Shown: one piece after another, positions 12,239-24,490 of the stretch | Layout: every line of letters starts with the position of its first letter | Numbering within the stretch: the first letter of the stretch is position 1 | Made by a program: the position numbers and the translations under genes | The notes under the pieces: generated by a model | What the model was told of the DNA's origin: nothing | Seen by the model: only the letters and a program-made list of their open reading frames with translations | Database searches by the model: none | Assembly: GCA_963682095.1 (NCBI GenBank) | Contig: OY821758.1 | Coordinates: 31,459,350-31,523,349 of the forward strand | Length of the DNA stretch: 64,000 bases | Reading direction: 5' to 3' | Source: Potentilla sterilis | Lineage: Eukaryota; Streptophyta; Magnoliopsida; Rosales; Rosaceae

Positions 12239-12782
12239 TGTTAGAAAATAAATGGACTTGTTACAATAATATCCAGAATACATGAATCATAAGCAAAGTA
12301 TGAATACTAGTTCAACATGGATAATGATTTGTGCTTTCCTAGTTGTATTAGGAAACTGTGTATTGTTCCTAAAGCTAAGGAAACCTTATCGGATTCTATG
12401 AGAGGAATACTACAGTGATTCATTCAGTGTCTAATTAGGTTTCTTGTGATTCAAGTAGTCCTTTATGGATGGACCCTTGAATTACAGATCCCTTATATAT
12501 AGATGGTTTAGTCCATGTTGATCTCATCGTCTTTAGCCTTTTGTTCTGTCCATATCAGAAGCTTTGGTGGTGATCTAACAGAAGGCATAGCCTCATTGTT
12601 TCTTGTTTCAGGTCTTACTACAGAGATGGATTCAACCAAGGGAACTGATGGTATGATGTTGTTCAAGTTTCTGGTTTAAGTTCTTACTGTGTTCTTGTTC
12701 TGTATTCTTGGTTTTATAACTTGTTTATGTTCAAGCATTATAAATTTGGTATTGAGCATGATGTTTTGTTATTGAATTAACA
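12239..12782 (+). repeat. Left (5') LTR of the copia element
   Basis: 544 bp, TG...CA ends, preceded by TGGTT. It pairs with 26626-27169. Confidence 0.97.
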
Positions 12783-12784
12783 AA

Positions 12785-12797
12785 TGGTATCAGAGCA
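12785..12797 (+). other. Primer-binding site of the copia element
   Basis: TGGTATCAGAGCA, complementary to the 3' end of initiator-Met tRNA, lies two bases after the LTR. Confidence 0.95.
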
Positions 12798-13227
12798 CAT
12801 CTGTGCTCATAAAATCGGTTGCTTGATCAAAGTATTTTTTGAAAACCAATTTTAAAGAACAAGGAAATTTTCTGGTTTTGTTTTCGGGTCGTGTTCTTTG
12901 CAACCCATGTGCAAAAAGGCTGACCCGGTTCATTCCCGACCCGAAGCAAAAGTTTTTAAACTGCAGAAATAGCCGTTGGCTCTTAACGGTCGATTTCTGC
13001 AAAAAAAAACAGATAAGGGAAAGGGATGAACCAGAGAAGCCAGAGATGCTCTGCGTCTTGTATGGAATTCAACTCCAACATAGTCATGGATTAAGAAGCC
13101 AAGATCAAGGCAAATGCTGCGATCATAGATGCTTCCGCTTTAAAAACCTTCATGCAGCAAAATTTGGGAAAAAGCAAAATCAGTTTTTCGTAAACAATTT
13201 CAATTCAAGCATGTTATACTATAATAA

Positions 13228-13286
<59 letters not shown>

Positions 13287-14026
13287 TAAGAACCCTAGAG
13301 CACTCCCAGCGTACACATAAGTTGGGAATTGTGTTGTTCTGTGGCTGGATGAAATTTTCAATACAGGTTATGCTCTATGGAACGGGATTGAAGCAATGAA
13401 GATATGTCTGTGACTCTATTATACATATTATGATCTCCTTAAGTTTTATATATGCTAATAGAATTACAGATGCAAGGATTTCCTTAAAAGTTTTCTTACA
13501 AAGACGAATTCTGGTTAGAAAGCATAAAGATGGAAATCATCAATTTTGTAGTATTCTGCTGATATCAATGAGCATATTGCACAAAGCATTCCTCATTGAT
13601 GTCAGGAGAATACATATGATTATAAAAACAAGATTGATAATTGTATTTTGAGTTCTAAAATCATATCATTGTATCTTCCAAAGAAGTGACAGATTATGAT
13701 TTTAGAACTCAAAACAGCAATATGCATATCAAACTGAATTATCTCTGGATATATAACATAGCTTGGTTTGACATGGCTTATTGATCAAGACTTACAGAAT
13801 AATACAGAATATTTAGCTTCTGCTCAAAAGTGTTGCTTTAATATTGTTTTATGATTTATGGACTGAAAGATGCAAGTATATATAGAATCATGTGTTTTCT
13901 CTGTTGGTTTTGATTTTGCTTCTGCATTGCTTGTTGTTTTTTTAAATAAGCTAACAACTTCATAAAACACTGAAAACTCTTTAAAGCCTTACAAAACCAA
14001 GAACTCACTAAGTTTCTTTTCTTCTT
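12798..14026 (+). other. Copia 5' leader with a TA microsatellite
   Basis: About 1.2 kb lies between the primer site and gag, with no recognised protein. It includes (TA)n at 13235-13283. The 186-codon open frame at 12839-13399 runs through the microsatellite and matches no gag domain. Confidence 0.7.
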
Positions 14027-16739
14027 TTGCTTCTAGGAAAACATTATGTGAATCTTAGTTCAGTTTTGGTACTCACTGGAACAAACTATAGAGCCTGGAA
14101 AGAATCGATAGAAAACTACATGAGTGTGCAAGACAACATGGATTACTGTTTCTTTGAAGACATGCCAGAAGTACCAGCTGATGATTCTAAGGAAGTTAGA
14201 GACCATTATAGGAAGTGGATGAGGTCAAACAGGATGGCTAAAAACCTTATTAAAACATCTATGTCAAACACCATAAGGGGCAGCAATGCAGAACCAGACT
14301 TAGCAACAGAATTCATGGATGCTATTGCACCTAAATTTAAAGAAAGTGAAAAGTCTGAGATTGCTAGGCTTAATAAGGAATATCATAGTATAGAATTTTC
14401 TCATTCTGGATCAGTTAGAGAGCATATTCTAAAGCTAGTAAACATCAATGCTAGACTAAGGGAAATGTGGCAGGGAGTTAAAGATGAGTTGATAGTACAT
14501 CATGTACTTGATACACTCCCTAGCAGTTATAGCCACTTAAGAACTAGTTATAATGCTCAAAAGGAAAACTGGTCCATAGATGAGTTGATCTATATATGAT
14601 GTGATGAAGAGGCAAGGATCAAGAAAGAACAAGGAGAGCCTAGCACTACAGTAAACCTTGTTGAAAAGTCTAAGAAGAAAAAGCCTCAGAACAAGCTTAA
14701 ACCTGTCAAAACCATCACTAAAGCTTCAACCTCAGAAGCAACAAAACCTTTCCTGTTCAAGTGCTATTTTTGCAAAAAGATAGGACACATGAAGAAGGAT
14801 TGTACTGGCTACAAGAATTGGTTGGTTAAGAAGGGTAAGCAATTTTCTCAGATTTTTGCTTTAGAAATTAACCTTATAAATGTTGAACCTACTAGCTGGT
14901 GGTTAGATTCTGGTTCTCCAGTGCATATAACTAATTCTTTGCAGGGATTCACAAAGAAGAGAACCCCAAAAAATGATGAAATCAACCTAAGAGTGGCAAA
15001 TGGCATGCGAGTAGCAGTCAAGGCAATAGGCACATTGAGGCTCAGTTTTGGTTCTGGAAGATTTTTAGTTTTAGATAATGTTTTTTATGTACCTTCCATT
15101 AGAAGGAATTTAGTTTCAGTTAGTCTTTTGGTCAAAGCTGGTTGTAGACTTTTGATTGGTGATAATGGAATAATTATTTCAAGGAATTCTATGAATATTG
15201 GTTCTGGTGCAATCATAAATGGTTATTTACAGCTCAATTGTTCTACACCTCAGCAAGAGATTTCTCTTGTTGACACAGGAAGAACACAACAACCAGAATG
15301 AACGAAAAGTCCTAACACTATAACAAGTGTTAAAAGAACTAAAATCAATGAAAAGTCTGCTTTTTTGTGGCATAGAAGACTTGGCCATATTTCTGCAGAA
15401 AGACTGAAACTTCTGATAAAAAACAATATCTTACCAGAACTAGATTTTTCAGACTTAAAAGAATGTGTCGAATGCTATAAGGGAAAACTCACAAACCTAA
15501 AGAAAAAGACTGCATATAAAAGCCAAAATCTACTTGAGTTAATCCATACTGATATCTGTGGCCCTTTTAAGCATAAGACTATCTGTGGCAATGTGTATTT
15601 TATCACATTTATAGATGATTAGTCCATATTCTGCTATGTTTTTCTACTCTCTGCGAAATCTCAAGCTTTAAAAGCTTTTCAAGTTTTTAAAACTGAGGTA
15701 GAAAACCAACTGGAAAGGAAGATCAAAACAGTAAGATCAGATAGAGGGGGAGAGTTTTATGGAAAATACACAGAGAAAGGTCAATCTAAGGGTCCTTTTG
15801 CTTTGTTTCTTGAGGAACAAGGCATAAAAGCTCAATATACAACACCATTCAACCCTCAACAGAATGGTGTTGCTGAGAAAAAAAATAGGACACTTTTAAA
15901 TATGGTCAGGTGCATGATGTGCACCACTGGCCTACCTAAATTTCTATGGGGTGAAGCTTTAAAAACAGCAAATTAAATTTGTAACAGAACTCCAAGTAAA
16001 GCTATAAATAAAACCTCATTCGAATTGTGGTCTGGAAGAAAACCAAGTCTTCATCACTGCCATGTTTCGGGATGCCATACAGAAGCAATTGTTTACAACT
16101 CGAACATTAATAAGCTTGATCCTAAAACAATTAGCTGCTATTTTATTGGTTATCCAGATAAGTCTAAAGGGTATAAGCTTTATTCTTCTAAACATTCACC
16201 TAGGATTTTTGAAACACATCAAGTAAAGTTTCTGAGTGAAAAAGTGCATAATACAAAGCTTGAAGATTTATCTGCAGACTTTGAAGAAATTATGCTAGAT
16301 GAAGATATGGAAATAGCTTTACCTTTCAAAACCAATAATCTAGTCTCTGAAAGTTTGACAGAAACCAATGCAGACGATCAAAATTTTGATCAAGAAATGC
16401 AAATGGATGAGGATCAAGCTGAACCTACAGTTCAGCATGAGCCTCAAGTGAACCAACCAGAAGAAAACATAGAGCAACAAAACCTTCCTGTAAACCAACA
16501 AAATCCACCTCCTCAGCTTATAAGGTCTACCAGAGTCAAGAAACCAAAATATGGGGAAAATAGTGATTATCATGTCTATCTTAATGAAGGGGAAGTAGAA
16601 ATAGACTGCTCAGATGACAATGATCCCACTAGTTTTGCTCAAGCAGTAGAAAATTCAGAGTCTATGCAGTGGCAGATTGCAATGCAAGAAGAAATAAGGT
16701 CAATGGATAATAATGCAGTGTGGGAGCTACACTACCAGA

Positions 16740-17180
16740 TCGGACAGAATAGCCGACGAAAAAAATTTCGTCTACTATGCCAAATTTTCGTCGGTTATTC
16801 CTTCTACTGACGAAAATTTCGTCGGCTATAATTCGTCGGTAAAACGAATGGCCGACGAAAATAACGAAATCGTCGGCCATTCCAAAATTATCACCGACGA
16901 AAATTCATTTTGTCGACCAAACCTTGGCAAATATCCGACGAAATTTCGTCGGATATTTTCGAGTATGGCCGACGATATCGTAAACAATAGTCGACGATTT
17001 CATCTATTTCGTCGGATATTTCGTCTGAATATATTGATATTTTAAGAGGCATTAATTAGTTATAGCCGACGAAATAATGTGATTTTCGTCGGTTATAAAA
17101 GTTATAGCCGACGAAATTTGGTAAAAATCGTCGGCTATAGCACTTATAGCCGACGAAATAATGCCAATATCGTCGGCTAT
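16740..17180. repeat. CACTA-1 subterminal array (TNPA-side end)
   Basis: More than fifteen copies of the (A)TAGCCGACGA / TCGTCGGCTAT motif occur in both orientations, many as facing pairs separated by 5-15 bp. These would be transposase-binding sites by analogy with En/Spm. Confidence 0.93.
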
Positions 17181-17331
17181 TCTTACATTTTGGGGAAAAA
17201 AAATTAAATTAATTTCTAAATTACCATTCCAAGCAACCTGCAATTCACAATGAGAATCCATGCATTTACACCAACAAGAAACACGTCTAAATGACTTATT
17301 TAATTTGTTCCAATATACATAAAATATAACC

Positions 17332-17792
17332 CTAATCATCACCTAAAGCACTAAAGTCCACCACGTCATCCCCAGCATGCCCGTCATCCTGGCTACCATC
17401 CTGCTGTCCATCATGCTCGTCATCCTGCTGAATGAACCCGGGAGCTCTCGGCATTCGAGGTTCATCTAACGGCTCAAACGGGGACGGGGGTTCAAGGCCT
17501 TGTTGTTGTGCCGCGAACATAGTATACCACCAGTTTTGTTGGCCGGCGTAGTTCTGTCGTCGAATTCTCTCGCATTCAGCATGCCAACGCTCCATTTCCA
17601 TCTGATACTGCTGTGTTCTGCGTTGTTGCTCCTGTGATCTCTGGAACAGGGCCTCCAATCTTGCATTTTCTTCTGCCAATCTCTGCATTTCCCCCTTCAT
17701 CTGTTGGGTGTCCTCGCCTCCCTTCTTTTGAGCTCCCTTAGTGGTCTTCTGGAACGACGGCCTCCGAATAACTGTCTAAATACATCGGCCAT
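17332..17792 (-). pseudogene. TNPA remnant: first coding exon fused to last exon by an internal deletion
   Basis: From ATG at 17792 the frame matches the start of the TNPA-like protein at 45688 (MAD-x2-RQLFGGRRSR). At about 17748-17751 it jumps to sequence matching the last TNPA exon (KTTKG-x-QKKGG). The join is out of frame, so the MAD frame stops soon after. The downstream frame is open to TAG at 17332 and encodes the coiled-coil (QRLAEENARLEALFQRSQEQ), QQNWWYTMF and the acidic VVDFSALGDD tail. The two flanking sequences share only one or two bases at the junction. No functional protein is expected. Confidence 0.85.
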
Positions 17793-17799
17793 CTGGAGC

Positions 17800-18480
17800 T
17801 TGAGGCATTAATACATTAATTAATATTAAATTATATTACATCAAATAACAAATTCTAATTAATATAATAACCAATAATACTAACATATTTTAAAACATAC
17901 TAACAAATTAATATTTAAATTTTAACTAATTTTAAATAATACTTATCATTAACATAAATATAACCATTTATATACAAATATAACTATATTTCATCATTAA
18001 CATATATATACATACAAATAACCATTTATATATTAACATAAATATAACCATTTACATAATTAGGCTACCAATTTATATATATAATTAATTTAACAATTTA
18101 TATATAACAATTAAAATATACATTAACATATAACCAATATTAACAAATATATAACAATTTATATAATTAATCTACAAATTTATATATAATTAATCTAACA
18201 ATTTATACATATAACCAATATATATAACAATTTAACACACACTTAAATATCTAAATTATATACCTAAATTATACAATTAAAATAAATTGAAAAAAAAAAA
18301 AAACTTACGGGATGATTTTCTTTAGGAGGAGGAGAAGGCCGGCCGGAGGAGGAGGAGAGCGGACGCCGGCGCTAATTTGAGGAGGAGGAGGAGAAGAGCG
18401 GCGGATTGGAGGAGGAGAGCGGCCGATTTGAGGAGGAGAGGAGGAGTTTTTGCGGAGGAGGAGAGAAAAAAGTCGGAGAG
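17800..18480 (-). other. First intron and leader exon of the CACTA-1 TNPA remnant
   Basis: An AT-rich intron (about 17810-18300) begins on the minus strand at CCC|GTAAGT. It is preceded by a GGAGGAGGAG-type (minus: CTCCTCCTCC) GC-rich leader at 18315-18480, resembling the leader at 44955-45165 of the composite element. Confidence 0.6.
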
Positions 18481-18509
18481 AAAGTGACTTTCAGCTTTTA
18501 TAGCAGAAA

Positions 18510-18968
18510 GAATAGCCGATGATGTAGAAGATTTCGTCGGCTATTCTTTGAGAATAGCCGACGATTTAGAATATTTCATCGGCAATTCTTTGAATAACCG
18601 ACGATTTAAAAAATTTCGTCAACTATTTAGAATATGTCGTCGGCTATTCTATGAGCATCGTCGGCTATACTTTGGAAGATCAACAGCCGTCTGATCTGAG
18701 CCATCCAACGGCGGACAATAAAAAAGCGCGGATCGCAAGAGTTTAACCGACAAAATATAATTTTCATCGGCTAAACTTAGAGAATAGCCGACGATTTAAA
18801 AGATTTCGTCGGCTATTCTTTGAATATCGTCGGCTATTATATGAACATCGTCGGCTATACTTTGGAAAATCAACAGCCGTTGGATCTGAGCCATCCAACG
18901 GCGGACAATAAAAATGCGCGGATCGCAAGAGTTTAGCCGACGACATATAATTTTTGTCGGCTAAACTA
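18510..18968. repeat. CACTA-1 internal CGTCGGC array upstream of TNPA
   Basis: The same motif as at the element's ends surrounds two copies of a 47-bp or longer unit with GATCAACAGCCGT and CCATCCAACGGCGGACAATA (18680-18735 and 18870-18925). It lies where the TNPA promoter should be. Confidence 0.85.
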
Positions 18969-18969
18969 T

Positions 18970-19790
18970 AGGTCAAACCTCTAAACGCTTAAAATCGGAA
19001 ATTAGTCTAGTTAAACGACGGTTTCTGGCCTCACATTCAACAGATAATAGTTTCAAATCAATGAGACGCAACTAATCATATAAAAATTTTACAAAATTGA
19101 TTTAACAAACGTCAGGCTACCCATAGGAAAACGAAAATAAAAAACAGTTAACCGCAACATTCGGCACACAGATTTTATCAGAATCTTGTCATTTTTCAAC
19201 CGTAGACGTATTTCATTATTTCGGTCATATCTTATTTCACAACATTTTTGCATTTGAAGAGTCTACGTATAGTAACTATTTGAAACTATACATTCACTTA
19301 AACACTTAGTAAACAAGTTAAGGAACATTAATGCATATGTTCTGATTTTGAATCTAAAAGTTTAGAAAATCTATTCCAACCGTCAGATATCACTGTTAAG
19401 ATTAAATACATGTATGGAAAAAAATCCAACTTCAGCTGACAACGTTAAAGGCTCGATCGGAACGGTCAACCAGGTAAGTCAAACCTCTAAACGCTTAGAA
19501 ATGGTAATTGGACTGTCTAAATGACGTTTTTTGGCCTGACCTTCAACAGATAATAGTTTCAAATCGATGAGATGCAACTATCGTATAAAAATTTTCCTCA
19601 AAATATTTACCGAAGGTAACGCTACTATTAGGGAAACGAAGGAATAAAACCTTTGACCGCATCTTTCGACACTCAGATTTTATCGGAATCTTGTCATTTT
19701 TCAACCGTAAACGTATTTTATCATTTTGGTCATATCTTATTTCACGACTTTTTTCTGGTTGAAGGATGAAGCAATGGTTTATCGTTAGTG
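18970..19790. repeat. Tandem duplication of about 500 bp inside CACTA-1
   Basis: Words such as GTCAAACCTCTAAACGCTTA, ACAGATAATAGTTTCAAATC, GAATCTTGTCATTTTTCAAC and GGTCATATCTTATTTCAC each occur twice, about 500 bp apart. The composite element has a single copy in reverse orientation at 44400-44735. Confidence 0.85.
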
Positions 19791-19829
19791 ATAGAAAATG
19801 GAATCTGGTCATTTTTTTTTTTTTTAAAT

Positions 19830-20032
19830 CATAGCCGACGAGAGACATACTCGTCGACGAAAATATATAGACGTATAGCCGACGAAAATATATAGACTTA
19901 TAGCCGACGAAAATGTCAATTTCGTCGGCCAAAATTTCAAAAGTTTTCGTCGGCTAATGTTTCAGAGAAAGGCCGACGAAAATCCAAATCGTCGACTGAA
20001 ATCTGAATATAGCCGACGATTTTTGTTTATAG
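19830..20032. repeat. CACTA-1 subterminal array, part 1 of the hAT-split end
   Basis: TAGCCGACGAAAA motifs continue after the hAT insertion at 24352-24490, completing the right-hand end of CACTA-1. The equivalent uninterrupted array is at 39420-39710 in reverse complement. Confidence 0.9.
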
Positions 20033-20277
20033 TACAAGGTTCTAAAAAGCCCCGCCTAGCTCCGCCTAGGCGCCGCCTAGGCTGTAGGCGGAGCTCGGCC
20101 GCCCGGATTTCATGCTGCAGGCGTTCACCAGGCGGCAAGCCGCCCAGGCGGGTCAAGGCGGCTCAAGGCGGCAAGGCGGGCGGGTCGGGCCGAGGCGCTG
20201 GGCTGGTATCTGGGCCGGGTCGGGTCAGTCCAACCCGAAAAAAAAAAAACCTAAAAACCAAACTACACATTTGCTGT

Positions 20278-20595
20278 TCGGCTCCTCCCGATTCTCACTC
20301 TCAGTTTCTCCTTCTCCTCCTCCCGATTCTCATTCAAACGAGTCGTTCGGCAGGCGACGGCAGCGGCGGTTTGGAAGGCGGCGGTTCGGCAGCTGCGGTT
20401 CGGCAGCGGCGGAGGCAGGCGGCGGTTCGGCAGTCTTCTCTCTCAATCCAGTTCGGCAGTTTGGCAGTTTCTCCTTCGCCTCCTCTCGGCCCTCTCTCTC
20501 AATCCAGTTCGGCAGGGGTAATTCGGCCTCTCTCTCTCTCAGTCTACTGGTGCCGTGCAGCTGCAGGTCTGCACCTCTCAGCCCTCTCTCTGTAA
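20278..20595 (+). other. GC-rich hAT 5' region, coding status unclear
   Basis: CGGCAGCGGCGG-type repeats and CT-rich tracts give overlapping open frames in several phases. This is typical of compositionally biased leader DNA, and I see no domain. Confidence 0.5.
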
Positions 20596-21290
20596 TGTGT
20601 TGAATTTGTGGTAATGTGTTGAATCTGTAATCTGCTGAAAGTGTAATGCTGAATCTGCTTGTAATGCTGAATTTGTGGTAATGTGTTGTATCTGTATTCC
20701 TTCAAAAATCTGGGAAACATAACTCTGAATCATTTAATGCATTCCTTCAAAAATCAAAAGATCCTAATGATGGAAAACTTTCAAGTCTATGTGATGAGAG
20801 TGTAGATGCTCCGAAGTCAGATTATTTGTCTCTGAAAGGAGACACTGCTGGCCCTTCAAATATCAATAACAGAGAAACTAATACTGAATCTGTAATGTGT
20901 TGAATTTGTGAATCTGTTGAATCTGTAATCTGTAATGTGTTGAATCTGTAATGTTGAATTTGTGGTAATGTGTTGTATCTGTAATGTGTTGAATTTGTGG
21001 TAATGTGTTGAATCTGTAATCTGCTGAAAGTGTAATGCTGAATCGGCTTATGTGTTGAATCTGTTAATTGGAATTGGAAATTTGGAATTATAAGTTAAGA
21101 AATGCTGAATCTGCTGTAAATCCTGTAATGCTGAATCTGCTGAATGCCTGAATCTGAACCATAGTTTTCCATACATAATGCTGGATAATGCTGAATTTGC
21201 TGAATCTGCTGAATTTGCTGAATCTGCTGAATTGTTCATTTGTTCTCTATTTAGACAACCTGCTGCAATGCTGAATCTGCTGAATCTGAA
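20596..21290 (+). repeat. Degenerate TGAATCTG / GTAATGTGTTG repeats in the hAT leader
   Basis: Words of the type TGTTGAATCTGTAATGTG and GCTGAATCTGCTGAATTTG recur through about 700 bp on both sides of a distinct 190-bp insert (20700-20889). Confidence 0.85.
20700..20889 (+). pseudogene. Possible captured host-gene fragment inside the hAT leader
   Basis: Between blocks of TGAATCTG repeats lies an open frame of about 62 codons of balanced, protein-like composition. It includes SESFNAFLQKSKDPNDGK, then LCDESVDAPKSDY and GDTAGPSNINN. It runs into TGTAATGTGTTGA and stops there. It has no hAT domain and does not resemble the surrounding repeat. A transduplicated exon piece is the simplest reading. 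I do not recognise the source gene. Confidence 0.45.
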
Positions 21291-21417
21291 CCATAGTTGT
21301 CATTCACTCATTTGTGTGTTAGACTGTTAGTTGTGTCATTTGTGTGTTAGTGTCAATCTTTGCTTTCTTTCAGGCTTTCATACTTGATATCTTGTATATT
21401 CGTTAGGACTTAGAAAC

Positions 21418-23940
21418 ATGGCGGGTACTTCATCTTCGGGAGGGTCATGCTCGATACCAGAGATGGAGGGGTCTTTGAATAGTTTGAAGAGCAATTCCGG
21501 TGATGTTGGATGGGAATATGGGGTATTGGTGAACCCTTTAAATGTAGACAAAGTGAAGTGCAAGCTATGTGGGAAAGTTGTTAGTGGTGGAATATATCGG
21601 CTTAAGCAACATATTGCCCACGTGAAAGGGAATACCGCTCCATGCAAAAAGTCGTCAGATGAGGATAAGACGAAGTGTAAGAAGGCTATTGATGATGCGC
21701 AAGGCAAGAAGAGACAAAAGTATCAACGTGAAGAAGAAGTGAGGCAAGAGGTTATTTTGGAAGAGGTTGAAGAAGTTGAAGGAAGTATAGGGCCTCGAAA
21801 ACCCCCCCCCCCCCCCCCCCCCCCCCCGCACTCTTGGGTCTATGGATAAATTTGCATCTGCAATCGATCCTGATTCTTCATTGAGTGGAAGTAAGACAAC
21901 AAGACAACAAAATATTCATGATGCACTTTGGAAGGAGAGAACACATCAAGTGCATCAATATTTGGCTCGATGGGTGTATGAATCAGGTATTCCTTTTAAT
22001 GCTGTTGATAATGATAGCTTCAAAAGGATAATGGAAGCTGTTGGTCAATTTGGCCCGGGTTACAAACCTCCAACCCAATACCAATTGAGAGAGCCATTGT
22101 TGAAAGAAGAGGTAGAGAGAACTAAAAGCCTATTGAAGAAGCAAGAAGAAGAGTGGGCTTTGAATGCATGGTTGCTCTATTATGACAGATGCTTGGACCG
22201 ATAGGAAAAGAAGAAGTATAATGAATTTGTGTGTGAATTGCAAAGAAGGCACTACTTTTCTTTCTTCCAAGGAAGTATCAGATGAAGCACATACCGGTTC
22301 TTTTATATTTGAGTATGTGGATAAGTGCATTGAAGAAGTTGGGCCGGAAAAGGTAGTTCAAGTGGTAACGGATAATGCTTCAAACAATATGGCGGCGGGT
22401 GCCTTATTAAAGGTGAAGAGGCCAAACATATTTTGGACCTCTTGTGCCACCCATACCTTGAACCTTATGCTTCAAGGCATTGGGAACCAACCTAGATTCA
22501 AAGTGGTGATTGATAAGGCTAAAGCATTCACCATCTACATTTATGCACACCACAAGACATTATCATTGATGAGGAGGTATACTAAGAAGAAAGATATAGT
22601 GAGGCCAGGAGTCACAAGATTTGCAACAGCTTTTCTAACTTTGCAAAGTTTGATGGAGAAGAAAAGTGAGTTGAGGGCTATGGTTGCTAGTACTGAATGG
22701 AGTGAAAACAAGCATTCAAAGAGTGCAAAAGGGAAAACAGCATTTAATACCGCCTTAAGTGCTAGTTTTTGGAATGGGATAAGTCTTTGCTTGAAGGTAT
22801 TTGCTCCATTAGTTAAGGTGCTTCGCCTTGTTGATGGAGATAAGAAGCCCTCCATGGGTTTTGTGTATGGAGAGTTAAACAGAGCAAAGGAGGAGATCAA
22901 AGAAGCATTTAAGAATCATGAACTTCACTTTCGCCCAATTTTGGATATAATTGATGGGAAAATGCGTGATCGATTAGATGCTCCACTTCATTTGTCGGCC
23001 TACCTATTGAACCCTTATTATACCTATCATTCAAGCATAGAAAGTGATAGTGTGGTGATGAATGGGTTTTTCACTTGTGTGGAAGCATTTTTTCCCGGGG
23101 ATCTTACAAGTCAAAGTGAGGTGACAAATATAGAGTTATTGAAGTTCTTGAAGAAAGAGGATGGTTTCGGAAGAGCATTGGCTATGATGGGATGCAAAAC
23201 AAATAATGATACTTATGATCCCGGTAAGAACCATATCTAAGAACTTATTGTGTATTTGTTATTGTTTGGTAATTGTTAGTGTATTTGTGTTATTGACTTA
23301 TTGGTTGATTTGTTTCTTTAGTTGGGTGGTGGCAATTATATGGAAATGGTGTGCCTAAATTGCAAAAAATGGCTAAAAGAATCCTTTCCTTGACAACAAG
23401 TTCATCCGGTTGTGAGAGGAATTGGAGTACCTTTGAAGGGGTGAGTACTACTTCTTAATTCTTATTAAGTTATTTTGTACTTATTGTCTTAATTAGCTTT
23501 TGTCTAAATAAATGTCTAACTATTATTGTTCTATTTAGATCCATACAAAGAAAAGGAATAGACTAGACACCGGAAGGTTGAACAATTTAGTTTATGTCCA
23601 ATTCAATTCAAAGATCATCAACAAGAAGAGAAGACAAAAGGAGAAAGGAGTGGATGTGCTACTTGCTAGTGAGGCTACTATGGCACAAGAATGGATTGTT
23701 GAGGATGGTGATGAAGATTTTGATCTTGTCAATGACATGGTTGGAGATGACTTAGGAATTGATAGTAGTCCTACACCTAGGACTAGGAGAAGTGCTACGC
23801 CACACCAAGAAGTAAGAGAACTTGATGAAGAACTTGAAGAATCGGATGAAGAAGATGGTGTTGAGATGGATTTTGAGTTTGAGTCCGACACCGAAGGAAT
23901 ATTAGAGGGATATGGAGAAGAAGAAGATGTGGATTCTTAG
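21418..23940 (+). pseudogene. hAT transposase (BED finger, DUF659, hAT dimerisation), three exons, two frame changes
   Basis: The ATG at 21418 starts a BED-type zinc finger (CKLCGKVVSGGIYRLKQHIAHVKG). A 26-C run at 21802-21827 then shifts the frame; the new frame carries MDKF...ARWVYESGIPFNAV (DUF659). A one-base frame change near 22160 moves into CSIMTDAWTDRKRRSIMN, VVTDNASNNMAAG and CATHTLNLML, the catalytic core of plant hAT transposases. Introns at 23224-23321 and 23441-23538 (GT-AG) join to the C-terminal dimerisation region (WWQLYG, then SSGCERNWSTFEGIHTKKRNRL) and an acidic tail ending at 23940. Both defects are single-base, one in a homopolymer, so sequencing error could contribute. 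As written the protein cannot be made. Confidence 0.92.
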
Positions 23941-24364
23941 GTTTGCAAGTTATTTTGGTTATATTTGCTATGTTGAGACTTGAGACTATTGCTATGTTGA
24001 ATTGTTATGTTGATTGTTATGTTTAATTGCTATGTTGAGACTTGAGACTATTGCTATGTTGATTGTTATGTTTAATTACTATGTTGAGACTTTAGACTAT
24101 TGCTATGTTGAGAAAATGAGACTTGAGAGTTGAGACTATTTGCAATGTTTGTAAATTTATAGGTTGGGTTGTTTGTTTTTAGAGAAATGTTATACTAAAT
24201 TTTTCCAAATTATTCATATTAAACTATTTTTAAATTTAATATTTATTAAATAAATATGAAAAATGTAAATCGCCTAGTCCCCGCCTAGTCCGTCCAGGCG
24301 CTAGGCTATGGGTTGCCGCCCGCCTAGCGCCTAGCGCCTTTTAGAACCTTGGTTTATACCAACG

Positions 24365-24490
24365 AAAAAAAATGATCGTCGGCTATTCCCAAACTATGGC
24401 CAACGATTTTATTTTTCTACCGACGAAAAATAAAATCGTCGGCTATTCTATGGAATTACCGACGAAAATTTTTAGTCGTCGGCCGTTTTT
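24365..24490. repeat. CACTA-1 subterminal array, part 2, and terminal T run
   Basis: CGTCGGCTATTC and CCGACGAAAA motifs lead to a 14-T run and the terminus ending CTGGTAGTG at 24530. This mirrors 39405-39480 of the composite element. Confidence 0.9.

Larger units (their letters stand above)
20033..24351 (+). mobile_element. hAT transposon inserted in the CACTA-1 terminal array
   Basis: Terminal inverted repeats are CAAGGTTCTAAAAAGC at the left and GCGCCTTTTAGAACCTTG at the right, the AAGGTTCTAAAAGGCGC type. GTTTATAG (20025-20032) and GTTTATAC (24352-24359) form an 8-bp target-site duplication with one mismatch. The composite CACTA at about 39565-39580 preserves the empty site, reading GTTTATACCAACG in reverse complement, which confirms the insertion. 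The left end has two extra bases (TA) before CAAGG. Inside are a GC-rich leader, a TGAATCTG-repeat zone and a hAT transposase gene with two frame changes. Confidence 0.93.

Noticed and set aside
12839..13399. 186-codon frame in the copia leader as an extra gene
   Set aside because: It passes through a long TA microsatellite (Tyr-Ile run) and has no recognised domain.
16740..17180. CGTCGGC arrays as operator clusters of a host gene
   Set aside because: They coincide with the ends of elements that have CACTA termini and 3-bp duplications, so they are subterminal repeats.
19957..20603. Two overlapping 160-210 codon frames at the CACTA/hAT junction
   Set aside because: They cross the hAT terminus and run through CGGCGG/CT-rich leader DNA; no domain, and two phases open together.
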